Made by a program: the position numbers and the translations under genes. A stretch of 64,000 bases of DNA, taken from positions 22,593,003 to 22,657,002 of the forward strand of contig JANCRA010000007.1 of NCBI GenBank assembly GCA_024362935.1, read 5' to 3'. A model generated the notes under the pieces. It made no database searches. It saw only the letters and a program-made list of their open reading frames with translations, and was not told the origin of the DNA. Of the stretch, positions 34,340-50,040 are shown piece after piece. The first letter of the stretch is position 1; every line of letters starts with the position of its first letter. The DNA is from Setophaga petechia (lineage: Eukaryota > Chordata > Aves > Passeriformes > Parulidae).

Positions 34340-35110
34340 AGTCAGTGCTTTCATCAGTGATTTTCACCTGCAGCACAAGTCTGCAAGAATGATTTTCTTG
34401 AGAAGGTGAAGAACCTGAAATAAACCTGCTGATAAGAACAAATATAAGGCTCTTCTGTGATTTGGGGAAAATCAACATTGCAGGGACTGGCTGGGGAATG
34501 AGTACAGTTGCTCTGTGGGAAAGTAGCTGGAGGTGACAGTGGGTCCTGCAGGGACCGTGAGACAGCAGCAGTCCAAGCGAGAAGAGCAAAATCAGACCAG
34601 GACATATGAACAAGGTGTTTGTAAGACACCTGATGTGATCCTGCTGCATTTAAAGAGTGTCAGACTCAGCACTGAATCCCACTTGGGGCTCAGCGTTTCA
34701 TGTTGCTGTTCTTGGAGAAAGCCCAGGGAAGAACAAGATCAGAAATTCAGAAAACATGACATACTGGAGAAGGCTGAAGGGTAGCTTAGTATCACAACAC
34801 AAAGACTACAGGGAAATAAGATAAAAGTCTTTAAATGCATAAAGCCCTGCTACAAAGTATGAGATAATGGGCTATTGCTTGTTTTCAGGTGGGTAGAAGA
34901 AGCCATAGACTCACCCTGCAATGATTGTGGTAAAAGGGATTAAAACTTGTTTTTCCTGGGAGCCGTCGTCACCACTAGAGGCTTCTTTTAGGAAGAGTTT
35001 AGACAAAAGCTCCACCAGGAAGGGTTTGATTTGTTTGGGGGCAGGCAGACAGGCTAGGTGACCTTTCAAGGGCCTTCCAGGCTTATTTTTTATAATTCTG
35101 TGAATACAGA
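34340..35110 (+). mobile_element. CR1-type LINE fragment, degraded, 3' end
   Basis: The sequence follows the order of the 3' part of reptile and bird CR1 elements as I know it. It has AACAAATATAAGG at about 34438, TCAGAAATTCAGAAAACATG at about 34739, TTTAAATGCATAAA at about 34831 and AGGAAGAGTTTAGACAAAAG near 34990. It closes with GGTGACCTTTCAAGGGCCTT at about 35057 and ATTCTGTGAAT at about 35095. That order ends in the typical CR1 3' terminus. The reverse transcriptase frame is broken and the 5' end is missing, as in most CR1 copies. Confidence 0.7.
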
Positions 35111-35217
35111 TACTAAAAAAAGGGAAGATAATTTTGCCTGTGGCCAGTCTATTCAGGACTGGTCCTTGCCAGGTGTGTTTTGCTTCAGCTGTGAAGGCTT
35201 CCATTAGGTTGTTGTTG

Positions 35218-35450
35218 GGTTGTTGTTTTTTTTTTTTTTTTAATGTGTGTGTGTGTGTGTGTGTGTGTGTGGTTTTATTGTTTGTGGGGGTTTTTGTGTG
35301 GTTTTTTTTTGGTGGGTTTTTGTTGTTGTTGTTTTTGTTTGTTTGTTTTTTGTTGGTTTGTTGGGGTTTTTTGAGTTTTGTATTTTTTTGATATTTTAAT
35401 TTATTTTTTGTTATTTTGTTTGTATTGCTAGTTTGGGGTTTTTTGGTATT
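35218..35450. repeat. T/G-only low-complexity tract with a (GT)n microsatellite
   Basis: Over about 200 bases the plus strand is almost free of A and C. A 15-T run leads into (TG) repeats at about 35243-35271 and then GTTT, GTT and GGTTT units. It begins about 100 bases after the CR1 3' end. Confidence 0.85.
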
Positions 35451-36124
35451 TACTCCTAACCATTTTTTTCCCCTATCCAAATTTTCCCTTGTTTCTGTAC
35501 ATCACTCTGACCCTACTTTTCCTGGAATGGTCATATGCCTTGTGTGATTCCCCAAAGCTCTGCACAGAAAGGCCATTTCTTCCCAACCCCAATGTGCCAC
35601 ATGTCTAACACAGAGCATCTAGGAGCATCCTGGGGCAGACCCCATGTCTGTCATGAATTCACTGCTGACAGACTCGTGGTGTTCCAAGCTCGTGCCTCAC
35701 TCCTGGTCTCAGCCCTGTCTCAAGGCCCCTGCAAGTCGTCTGTGGGCTGGGTGTTTTTGTTTTTCTAAAACAGGAGCAACAACTGTTGTCCCACTCCATC
35801 TGTGGGTTTCCAGATGTCAACCGTCCAGTGTTTACACGGAGCTTGTGCAATGGGAGTTTTTCTATGTGTATTAGTAACATGAGGTATTTTTACTCACGAT
35901 GTTTAAGATCAGAGTTAGTCATTAGATCACCTATGCTGATCTACCCGACTGCCTTGTCTTGTTACCCTTTCTGGATCCAAATAACCTGGGGTTTCACTAA
36001 TGCACAAAAGCATCTGGTCTGGAGGAGCGAGGGAGTTCATGGTTTGGTTTTATTTAATCCCTGACGGTTAATCCACCAGCTAATAAGCATTGCTCAGTAA
36101 ATGTATGTGGTATTTCTTATGCAG

Positions 36125-36300
36125 GGTTGTCTGGCTTTTAATTTCCAACCATTGATTCTTGTTCTGCCTTTTTTGGCTAGAATAAAAAGATGTTAGCACA
36201 TGGTATTTTCTTACTATGAGAGTACTTGTGCATAGCAGTCAAATTTCTTGAGCTTTTTTAAGAAGAAAACAGGTTGAGCTTGATTCTGCACTGTGGGGTG
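36125..36300 (-). mobile_element. Probable CR1-type LINE fragment, very old
   Basis: Read on the plus strand, CCAACCATTGATTCTTGTTC, CTGCC, GGCTAGAATAAAAAGATG, GAGAGTACTTGTGCATAGCA and GGTTGAGCTTGA occur in the order and spacing of an inverted CR1. No terminal repeat is preserved, so the limits are approximate. Confidence 0.45.
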
Positions 36301-39300
36301 CATTCTCCTGCAACTGTGTCTTTTCTGTGCCTGTTTTCTGCACTCTCTCTCATTTCACAGAATAATTTTGGCCTCAGGGACTCTGGCTGTACAGCCCGCT
36401 GGTTGGGCCTTGATCCACTGAATTTTGGAAATGTCTGAAGATGCAGATTCCATCACTTCATTCAATTTTCAAGCCACCTTGTGTCTTCCCCCTTCCAGCC
36501 CATATCTCCCCACTGTGTCTGCAGGATGCTGTGGGAAATATGGGGGGGGTGGGACATTTACATCTCTTACTTCATCTGTATCTTTTTAAAGTGGGGCATC
36601 AGGCTATTCACAGTATCTCAGGGTTAGCATCCCATGCTCTGCTGCACAGAGCAATGCCTCACAACTCCCATTTGTTGCACTCCCAACTCTGGTGCCCAGG
36701 ACTGCATTTATCATGTGGTCCCAGCACTGAGCTCACATCCAGTTGCTCACCCTCAGGACCCCAAACCAACCCCTGTCAGAGCCAGAGTCATCTGTTAGCC
36801 CCTGCCACCCAGAGGGATAGCCAACACATCCAGCTTGGCATTCCACAACCAGGTACTCCGCCTTTTCCATGACTTGTAGGGCTGCAGCCAGGGTTGGCAG
36901 CAGCAAGCCGGAGCCAACTCTGAGCTGGCCTGTGCCTGCACTGGGTACCTGGAGACCAGTGCTGATACCATTGCAGTGACATCTCCCTGCTGAGAACAAC
37001 TTCCTGATGTCAGTCAGGGTGTAGGTAATGGGTGGGTAGTCAGTATTAATTAAGACAAATACTAAACCAGAATATTGTTAAGCATCTCACAGATACCCAA
37101 GGCTCTGACACCTCACTGCTCCTTGTTTCTTTGAAGCCATTGCTTTTGGTCCTGTGGGCAGTTCAAGTCCCTGCTTGAGACACAGTCAAACCTCTTTGTT
37201 CCCCATTTTCAAGCAGGATTTCCTCAGAAGATCCTAGGAAGAAGCCATGGACTAATAATACCTTCACCATATATGGTGCATTTCATCTTGGCTTTGGGAG
37301 CAAGCGCTGCTCTGCATGCGGCGGGCGCGCGTTATCCAGCCCGGCACCGCCGGCTGCTGCAGAGACCCAGGGCTGCAGCACAAATCAGGTACCTTTTGGC
37401 CAGGCTTCTGCTTTTCCTTCCTGCAATGTGTGCACTGGACGAGTTTGTCCTGTGCAGTGCTGATGAGTGGTGGTGCTTATGTGTGCTTTTACAGTAGCAT
37501 TTCAAAGGGCTGGTTGCAAGGAGGTGCATGCACATTTCCTGTATGTCTGGCCAAAAACCCGATTCTTGAGAGCGCCAGGGAACCCTGCAGTCCTGCAGAA
37601 TATGCTATTTTGATGTTCACAAAAGACAGAGTTTTGTCCAAACCTGGGAAACATCATGGAAGGTGCCAGCACTATTTTCCTGCTTCTGGATTTGCTTGGT
37701 TTTGTTTCTCATTCTGCCACTCCGTGACTGTCCAGCTGGCTTATTCCTGCACTGCACAGGTCCCAGCCCTGTGAGATGTGGTGGCGAGTTGTATCTCATT
37801 TAGGATGGGGTCTCAGTTTAGCCTTGCTCTCTCCTGGCAGCTCTGAGGTGGCCAAAGTGTGAGCAGCTGCTGCAGTGCTGATGTGACAGGCTGGGGGAGT
37901 GCAGTTGTCCAGCTGCAGAGCCCAGGTATGTTCCCAGGTGCCAGCCATGCCATCAGGGGCACCTTTTGTACAGGTCAGCCTCCTTAAACCTGCCCAAACA
38001 TGCCAGAGACTCTAATGGTCAGGCAGGAGGACAGACCTGGTGCTTCCAGGTCTCCTCTCATGACATCCGCCAAGTCCCCTTCCCGCACTAATCTTGTCCT
38101 TCTATCCAAAACAATTATGGAGGGCTTGTTGTTTTTGGCACAGGCCTTTATTTACAAATCCCATCCTGCTTATAGCTCATGGTTTCATTATCCTCTCGAT
38201 GTTTACAGAGCTCCTTTTCTTAATATTTGTGCCATTATTTTACTAGGGATCCGGGTGAGACTTTCCAGACAGTAATTGTCCGTCTCATCCTCTCCCCCAC
38301 CAGCTCCTTCTGCAGAAGTGCACATCTCCCCACTGTCCCTGCCAGCCCAGGGCACCCAGAGGGACAGGGATGAGCAGGACTGAGGGCAGTGGAAGAGGGT
38401 TGCCCTGTTCTGAGCTTGTGGGTAGGGATGTGCAGAGGTAACATCTGCCCTGCTGCACCCCACTGCCCGCAGTGCTGCGCCTGGACCTCTGATGTCCTCT
38501 TGAAACTTTGTGCTACCAATGAGCACCTCCCAGCCCCTGCTCCCCCTGCACCCCTGCTCTCCCCTTTCTCAGGGCACAGGTGCACATCCCAGGCTGGGGC
38601 ACTGCCCCTCTGCAGGCATGCAGTTGTGTCCTGGGAAGGCAGACAGTGCAAACCTGTCGCTGGGATTTTGGGGTCATTAGCATGGTGCAGACGTGGGTCG
38701 GCGTGCATGGCTCTGATGCTGGTCCCTGCCCCTGGGCTGTCTGTCACAGGGGCTTGTTTAACCTTCTTTGCAACAATATCACGGTCTTTAATCTGTTTAT
38801 CCTCATAACCCTGCTATGAGGTGAAGGATAGTTATCCTCATTTCAGAGGTAGGGAACCAAAGGGATTCTTTTCAAATGTAGATCAGTGTGTAATGACGCA
38901 GAGATAAAGATTTTAAAAACATGCCTGAGACAACAGCCGTATGGTGTGTAACTGAGCTGTGCTCTGCAAATCCCATTAAGTGCCTCTGCCTTTTCCAGCT
39001 GATGCTCTCTTGGGGCAGACCTGACGTGGGGAAATGCCACGCAGGCTCCAGCCTCCTGGTCCATGAGTCCAGGCAGGGCAGGGGGAGACAGAGCTGAGCT
39101 CCTGCCTGTCGTTCAGTACGCTGGGTGTGCTCTGGGTGTGTGAGGCTCCAGGCACTCACACCTGAATTGCATCAGTGAGTGCATAGCACAGCTCTGGCTG
39201 TGTTTGGGAATGAAACTTAAAGCCTGTTTGTACTGCAAATGTGCAGATAGAAGTGAGGTGGGAAATACAAAGGAGTGCTTGAACAGCATCCCTCTGGCTG

Positions 39301-41735
39301 TGCAATGCAGCAGGGCCAAGATACTGAATGAGGAGCTAGCAATGGCAGCAAGCTCTTCACTCTCACTGCTCAGAAGAATGCTATGGACAGCAGGTTTGGT
39401 TAAAAACCCCAAGCTGGTGTTTCTGTGCTGTGATCCTAACAAGAGGCATTCCTGGCTGCCACGGGGGCCTTTCCTGGTGGCTGGCCAGTGGGGCTGGGTG
39501 CAGGTCTCAGGGCTGCTCCCGGGCAATTGTTGCTGTGCTTGTGGGAATGCAGCAGCTGGTGCAGTGGGGAGGTCAGTGCCTTTGTCTCGCTGCGGGGAGT
39601 TTATCTCTGCGGATCTTGCCTGCTTTCCTGGGTCAGGCTTTACCTCCGCTGTTATCAGCAAATGCAGGAACAGCCCGCTCCAGAGCTGGGCTGCATAGGA
39701 ACCTCTCGACCCCCTTGTGGGGGGAGGCAGCACTTTCACATCTCTCCCACGCTAATGGACACCCAGCTGGCCAGCAATGGGATCAGATGTGCCATGCCCT
39801 GTGGTTGCTGTTCCTCCTTCACCACCTTGCCAGCACCATTGCCATGAACCCCTGTCCTGTGGGATGCAGGCAGCAGTGAAGGAGGAGCCCACCTCCCGCT
39901 GGGCTCTTCACCACAAACACAAGGGACAAATCCCCAGTGGCATTATTGGTTCCCCCTTCTCTGCTGGCCTGCCCTGTCCCAGTGCACCCTCCCCTTCTCA
40001 GCAGCTCCGTCCGGACCCCTCCAGCTGTCTCCACAAACCCAAACCATTAGCATTTCCTGTTCAAACATTTCCAATAAATAAATGGAGACATCATGCCACA
40101 AGCCTGCAAGTGACCCAGAGGCGTGTCCAAGGCCGGGATGGACACGACCACCCAGCGCCCGACCCCCTGGCTGGGCGCCAGCCCTGCCTTTGTTTGAATT
40201 CCCGGGTGAGTAAGCGCTTGGCTGACGCCAGCTGAAACGCTGCAAGAAATTATTTCTGATATTAAATAAATTGTTTTCAGTAAATCTGCTCCTACACCAA
40301 GGTCCAGAAGCTACCCGCAGCACTGGGCTCCCTGCAAGAGAGCTGGACTCCCTTTCCTTGGCCTTGTCCTGGCTGTGCTGAGGGACACACCCTGTCCAGA
40401 GGGGTCCAGCTGGGACTGGCTGTGCTGCAGTTGCCTCAGCCCCACGGGCACAGCTTCCACAGCTGCCTGGCAGCCTGGGTACACCATGGCAGAGCAGCTC
40501 CCTGCAACTCATCCAGTGTCTCCATCCCAACACTTGAGCCAGGCTCACTGGGGAGAGGGCAGAGGCTTGGCCAGGAGTTTTGCTGCCTTTGGGAATGGCA
40601 GCTATCTCCTCACGTCAGATGTCCCAAAACCCATTTCCTTGGCTGTGCAGAAGTCAGTGCCTTGACATAGAAGTGCCTGTCCTTTCCCCCTCTGGTATTC
40701 CACACCCGTAGGAAACCACCTTCAATTACCAGGTGTCAGTGCCTGAGCAGGTCATAGTGCCCTGACATCTGCCAGCAGGTGCTGATGCAAAAGCAAAAAT
40801 TAGGGGAAACTCCTGAGTGCCCATGGGAATGAGCAGACACAGAATAGGCAAGCATGGCCAAGAGTGGTCCATATGCCAAGCTCGGATTCCTGGGACCCCA
40901 GAACTAATGTGCAAAATGTTTTCAGAGAAATAGAAAACCTGTGGCTGTGCACAAGAAGCTGCAGTGGCAGGAGAGGTTTGAGCCTGATTAGGTGGATGGA
41001 TATGCTCCTTTTTGGGGTCCACAGACTTTGTCCTTGCTGCCCTGGGTTGTTCTCTGGCTTTGAATTGGAAGCAAAGATGGACTTGGAGTTAACCAAGTTC
41101 TGTCATGGTGGCAATTTGGAAAACTAACAAAATACCAGGAACAGAGCTTTCACTATTTTTTAAAATGTATATTTTGCTGAAGCTAAAACTTCCTGTAGGA
41201 ACATGATGTTTAAAGGAAAAACTTTCCTGTTGAAATTTCCTGCGGCATTTGAAGGGATTGAAATATTCTTTGACAGACAAGACATAGATATTCTGCTCTA
41301 GAAGCATTCATTCAATGGGGTGTTATGCTCTGGCATTATAAAACTTCAGAAACTGAAATGCAGCGAAGCCACATTTTAAATAAGTTTTTTTTATGGAGAA
41401 ACAATAAAATCTTTTCTGATTTTGATTTCTTTCATTATAGAGCTCCTGCTTTGCTCAAGAGAATCTCCTGTTTCTCCCACCCAGGTGAGAGGGGAGGTGG
41501 GATGACGTGTCAGGGGGCTGCCATGGGCACGGTGTCCAAGCAGACAGCCTCTGAGCGCCCAGGTGTGGATCTGCAGCTCAGCAGAGTGGGAACCAATCAT
41601 TCTTGTGCCAGCGTGTGCAGGCCCTGGCACTCCCTGTCTGTGTGTGCCCTGGGGCTGGCGGGGCAGGAGGGCAGGAGTTGGGTGCTGCAAGGCAAGCGTG
41701 GCTGGGAGCCCAGGCTGGGGGCACCTGCAGGGCAC
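36301..41735. other. Non-coding region, centre-right of the NKX2-3 to GOT1 interval
   Basis: No coding exon is recognised. A perfect 14-base palindrome with a consensus SRF site lies at 37265-37278, in an otherwise featureless stretch. AATAAATAAA occurs at about 40075. Open frames are short, overlap on both strands and match no family. Confidence 0.5.
37265..37278. promoter_or_regulatory. Consensus CArG box in a perfect palindrome
   Basis: CACCATATATGGTG equals its own reverse complement. Its core CCATATATGG (37267-37276) is the consensus CC(A/T)6GG site for serum response factor. The gene it might serve is unknown; function is inferred. Confidence 0.4.
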
Positions 41736-41740
41736 TGCCA

Positions 41741-41905
41741 GGGCCCGTCCCGGCTGCTGTCCGGCCCTGGAGCCGCAGGAAGGCGGGAGCAGGGCCCATC
41801 CCGGCTGCTGTCCGGCCCTGGAGCCGCAGGAAGGCAGGAGCAGGGCCCGTCCCGGCTGCTGTCCGGCCCTGGAGCCACGGGAAGGAGAGCAGGGCCCATC
41901 CCGCC
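41741..41905. repeat. Minisatellite, 51-bp unit, about 3.2 copies
   Basis: Units start at 41741, 41792, 41843 and 41892, each with GGGCCCRTCC followed by CGGCTGCTGT and CCGGCCCTGGAGCC. The third unit is two bases shorter. The period is a multiple of three, so long spurious open frames run through the repeat. Confidence 0.92.
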
Positions 41906-44170
41906 CCTGACGGTGCCCCTCGGCAGGACCTGCAGCTCCGGCTGCCACCAGGGCCCTATGCCATCACTCGCAGGCGCTGACAGATGGACCCACGGACCCG
42001 GCAAGGGGCTGGCGGGGACCGGAAACTCCTGATCCCTCATTATCTGTCCCTCAGCCTGTCACGCTCCTCTGTCCCTCTCCTCTCCCTGTCATGCTCTGTG
42101 TCTCGTCTGGTATCTCACGCTCCTGTTCCTGTGCCCTGCTGGCTGCTGGGGCTGCCCAGGCTCACAGCGCCCTGCGGCCAGGCACAGCCCCAGGCTCCCG
42201 CAAGCCAGGCACAAGGTGAAGTTCTGGACCACCCTCCCCTAGGACCGGCTGGGCTTGGTGTATGCAAGCACCACCAGCTCTGAGTGAGGGAAGGCACCAT
42301 AGATGCCCCCATGCTGTGTCTGCATGCTGAGCGTAGCCACAGCGGCAGGCCGGTGCCTGGGATAGGGCCCCATGGCTGCTGTGCACTGCAGGTTGGAGTG
42401 GGAGGGAAGGATCAGGCTCAGCTCAGTATGCTGTGAGGTCAAGGAGCCTTGCTGCTGTCTTCCTCAAATGTACTGCCTGGGCCAGGGTCCAGTTGGGTAC
42501 CAGGTCAAAACTAATCACAAGCATTTCACTTGGCTCTCATGACATTCCCAATCCCCACTGCTCCATTGCAAACCCAGGGTCCCAGCTGGGCAGGGTGGCA
42601 GTGGAGGGGTCAGGATCCACAGTTAATGTAGCTGCCCCTAAATGCACCGCCAGAGATCAGCTAATCTGATAATTACAGCAACAAAAGCCATTTAGACAAA
42701 CCATGACCTGACCTCCAGAGCTTGGAATGAAAACATTTTACCCTCCTCTGTCTGGATCCTGCACTGAGAAAACATCTGTATTTGGAGGATGCTGGGAAAA
42801 CAGCCCCCGCACGGCACCCGCTGGGGACAGCCTCAGCTCTGCTCCATGCCACACACTGCTTGCACCAGCCTCGGACTGGGATGGGCAGGCTGCTAAACCC
42901 TCACTATGATGCCAAGATCGACAGTGTCCCAGCACTGGGCAGGGCACTCTGGAAAGGATGAGGCAGAGGCCAAAGGGGTGTGAGGGTGAATCTTGCGGGA
43001 GGGAGTGAATGAGATGGGGTCAGTGGAGCTCACCCTCATAAAAAGGGCTGTTTTCCAAGACCACGTGAGGCTTGCTGGTGTGGGGAGGCCATCACCTGGC
43101 CCACAGTGGTCGCTGTATCCCTGCAGCAGGCTGAGCTCTGCAGGAGCCAGGCTGGCTGTGAGCCCCCCTGCCTCTGGCTCCCAGAGGAGCTGAGTGCGGG
43201 GGGCCCTGTCTGCATGCGGCACGGTCGTGCGTGCCCGGGGGCTTCTTCACTCTCTGTAAGGTGTGCAAGCTTTCCCACTGAGTGGCAGGTCATTGCTGGC
43301 TGTCAGTCCAAGGCAGGAGATGAAGGGAGGGATGCCTCAGGGCTGGCTCCCATGTTCCTCCTGCTTTTACATACGTGTTGGTGGCACCCTTTGTGTAGGC
43401 TGAGGAGATGAAAGCTCAGGGCCAGAGGGATCTTGCTAACGCAAAGCCACCCAGCTCGGGGGCCCGACAGCCTGCTGCTTTGTCTTTTATTGTCTCATTC
43501 TTGCATCTCTTCCCAGCGGAGTCCCATCCATGCCGTCAAGGGCACGGGACGCCGGCTGAGCCAGAGGCACCAAGTGCTCTGGCAGGTAACTCCTGCTGGG
43601 TCAGCGACCCCGGCCTCGCAGGCACAGGCAGTGGCACAGACAGTTCGCACCAGACTGGCAGCACTGAGCTCACGCTGCCCAGGAGCTCCTGAGGAAGGGG
43701 AACAGAACTATACTGATTTGGGGAAACTGCATTTTTTCCTGCAATGAGCACTGCTCAGCCTGCTCCGGCAGTCCCAGGCAGCAGCTTGGTGCAGCCAGCT
43801 TGGCAGGCAGCACCCCTGTGCCTTTGTGACTTTCCTGTTCTGCACTGGGAAAACACTTGGCCATGTCCCCAAGTATCCCAGTGCTCTTTGGAAAGTGGTA
43901 GGATTAGAAACCAGTAAGTGCAGTGAGAGCCTGATAGTCTGGGGACTCCCTAGCACTTCTGTCTGCTCCAGAAATAGGATCTGTCTGTCTTTCCCATTTC
44001 AGCATTCCACTTGTGGAGTGCTTTACTCTTTGTGAGCAGAAAACATGACTCACCCTGCAGTGGGCTACCCTCAGATCCCTCCGATGCCCTTGTTTTCATC
44101 AGTTGCTTCCTTGCCCAGCATCTCTCATTTAGCAGAATCCACTGACCTTGAGAAACCCAAAAATTCTTCA
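41906..44170. other. Non-coding region between two repeats
   Basis: A CTGTCCCTCTCC-type pyrimidine patch lies at about 42040-42110. No coding exon, RNA gene or transposon was recognised. Confidence 0.5.
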
Positions 44171-44176
44171 TCCAGT

Positions 44177-44245
44177 TGAGATTAGAGTTAAGATTAGGGC
44201 TACAGTTAAGGGTAGGGTTAGATTTAGGGATAGGGTTAGGGTTTG
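44177..44245 (+). repeat. Degenerate interstitial telomere-like tract
   Basis: About 70 bases are built of TTAGGG and close variants (TTAGAG, TTAAGA, TTAAGGG, TAGGGTTAG, TTTAGGG, ATAGGGTTAGGG). Intact TTAGGG hexamers are few, so the tract is old or was formed by slippage. It is too short to be a fused telomere. Confidence 0.75.
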
Positions 44246-45062
44246 AATACTCTGACAGCAGCTTGGCCAGGTCAGGTGTTTAAAGAGGTTCACAGCTATT
44301 GCACAGAGCAGACCTCAAGCTCTTTTGGGGTTTCCATGTAGCTTTTTCTCCAGGTGTGAATGAATTTTGTCCAGGTTGGACTAAAATCGTCACCAAGGCC
44401 AAAGCTTTGGTCTATCACTGCTGTTTTGCTCCTCTGCCTTTCTCATTATTCTGTTTTCTCTGAGGGCAGAAGTGCTGGCACGCTACTGTGCCGACAGACA
44501 GCTCTGCCTCTTCCCCACTCTCATACTAAGCAGAAAGTGCACTGGGCAGTTCTTCCAGGTGCTGCCCGGAGCCGGGGGAGGCGAGGGCTGTGCCCCTGGG
44601 CTCCCTCCTGGGCAGCCGGGCTGTGGGGCCACCTTGGGCATGGAAAGGGACAAGGATCCAAACTGGTTTTCAGAGGGAATTTGACTGACTTAACAAAGGG
44701 AGTGTACAACACCAGTTGTCTGCAAAAGCATTTAGGGACAGCATGGCCTTTCCCGTCCTGTACCCCCGTGTTTTATGTCACGAAGGGAGGTGTGTGAGGG
44801 GTGTGTCACGCTGTCGGAGCTGTTATTCGAGACATCTTCCCGTCTCCCTCAAAACCTTTCCGAGATGTAGCAGGGTTGCGGGCAGATTCTCACAAACTTC
44901 AAAAGCTGCTCGAGATAGGCGGCAGGTTCCTAACGGAGACAGCCACGCACCGGGAGGGACCGTTCCCTCTCCCCGGGAAGGCTTGGGGCCAGCCTCGGGT
45001 GGGATGTTCCAGCAGCCCCAGGCCGGGCCGGAGCCGTGGGTGCCGCTCCCCACGGGGGTTGC

Positions 45063-45250
45063 GGGATGGGCGCCAGGATCAGCAGTGGGATGGGCGGGAT
45101 GGGCACCGGGATGGGCGGCGGCATCATCAGCAGGATGGGCGGGATGGGCGCCGGGATCAGCAGCGGGATGGGCGGGATGGGCGCCGGGATCAGCAGTGGG
45201 ATGGGGGGGATGAGCGCCGGGATCAGCAGCGGGATGGGCGGCGGGATGCG
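45063..45250. repeat. Minisatellite, 33-bp unit
   Basis: Three clean 33-base units lie at 45132-45164, 45165-45197 and 45198-45230, each with the core GGGATGGGCGGGATGGGCGC and a GGGATCAGCAG tail. Diverged units flank both sides. Translation in one plus frame gives Gly-Met-Gly repeats, but nothing suggests that it is coding. Confidence 0.92.
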
Positions 45251-45563
45251 CGGGCCGGCTCTGCCCTCTGCCGGCACCGCCCGGCACCGCCGCGCCCCCG
45301 ACGGCGGCCGTGCCCAGGAGCCCCGGGGATCCCGCGGGGCTGGAGGGCGGTCCGCAAGAGCCACGGAGGGCCGTGGGCAGCGTGGGAAGCGCTGTGCATG
45401 CGCGAAGGACGGGGACTTTGGCAGAGAGGCGCTGCGAGGAAGGCCCCACGGATCAGTGCCATGTCCCGAGCTAACCAGTGGTAGCAGAGACCCGCACCGG
45501 TGACCCTGGGATTTCCTCGGGGCTGGGAGGTTCTCGGGGATAACCCCACAGTGTCTGACCTGA

Positions 45564-49914
<4,351 letters not shown>

Positions 49915-50040
49915 AGCACATGAACAACCAAACTTACATGAAGTCACCAAAGCTATAGTGTGTAGTCCATGTCTTTCTCTGCTCATGGCTTGCCTTTTCC
50001 CACACCTCTTGGGGTTTAAATAAAGATGGGAGCAGTAGCT
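49915..50040 (+). other. GOT1: GOT1 3' UTR and poly(A) signal
   Basis: AATAAA lies at 50019-50024, about 105 bases past the stop, giving a very short 3' UTR. An ATTAAA at 50452-50457 could serve a longer transcript form. Confidence 0.75.

Noticed and set aside
45036..45503. 155-codon Gly-Met repeat open frame
   Set aside because: It is the translation of the 33-bp minisatellite and its flank. The period is a multiple of three, so the frame stays open by construction.
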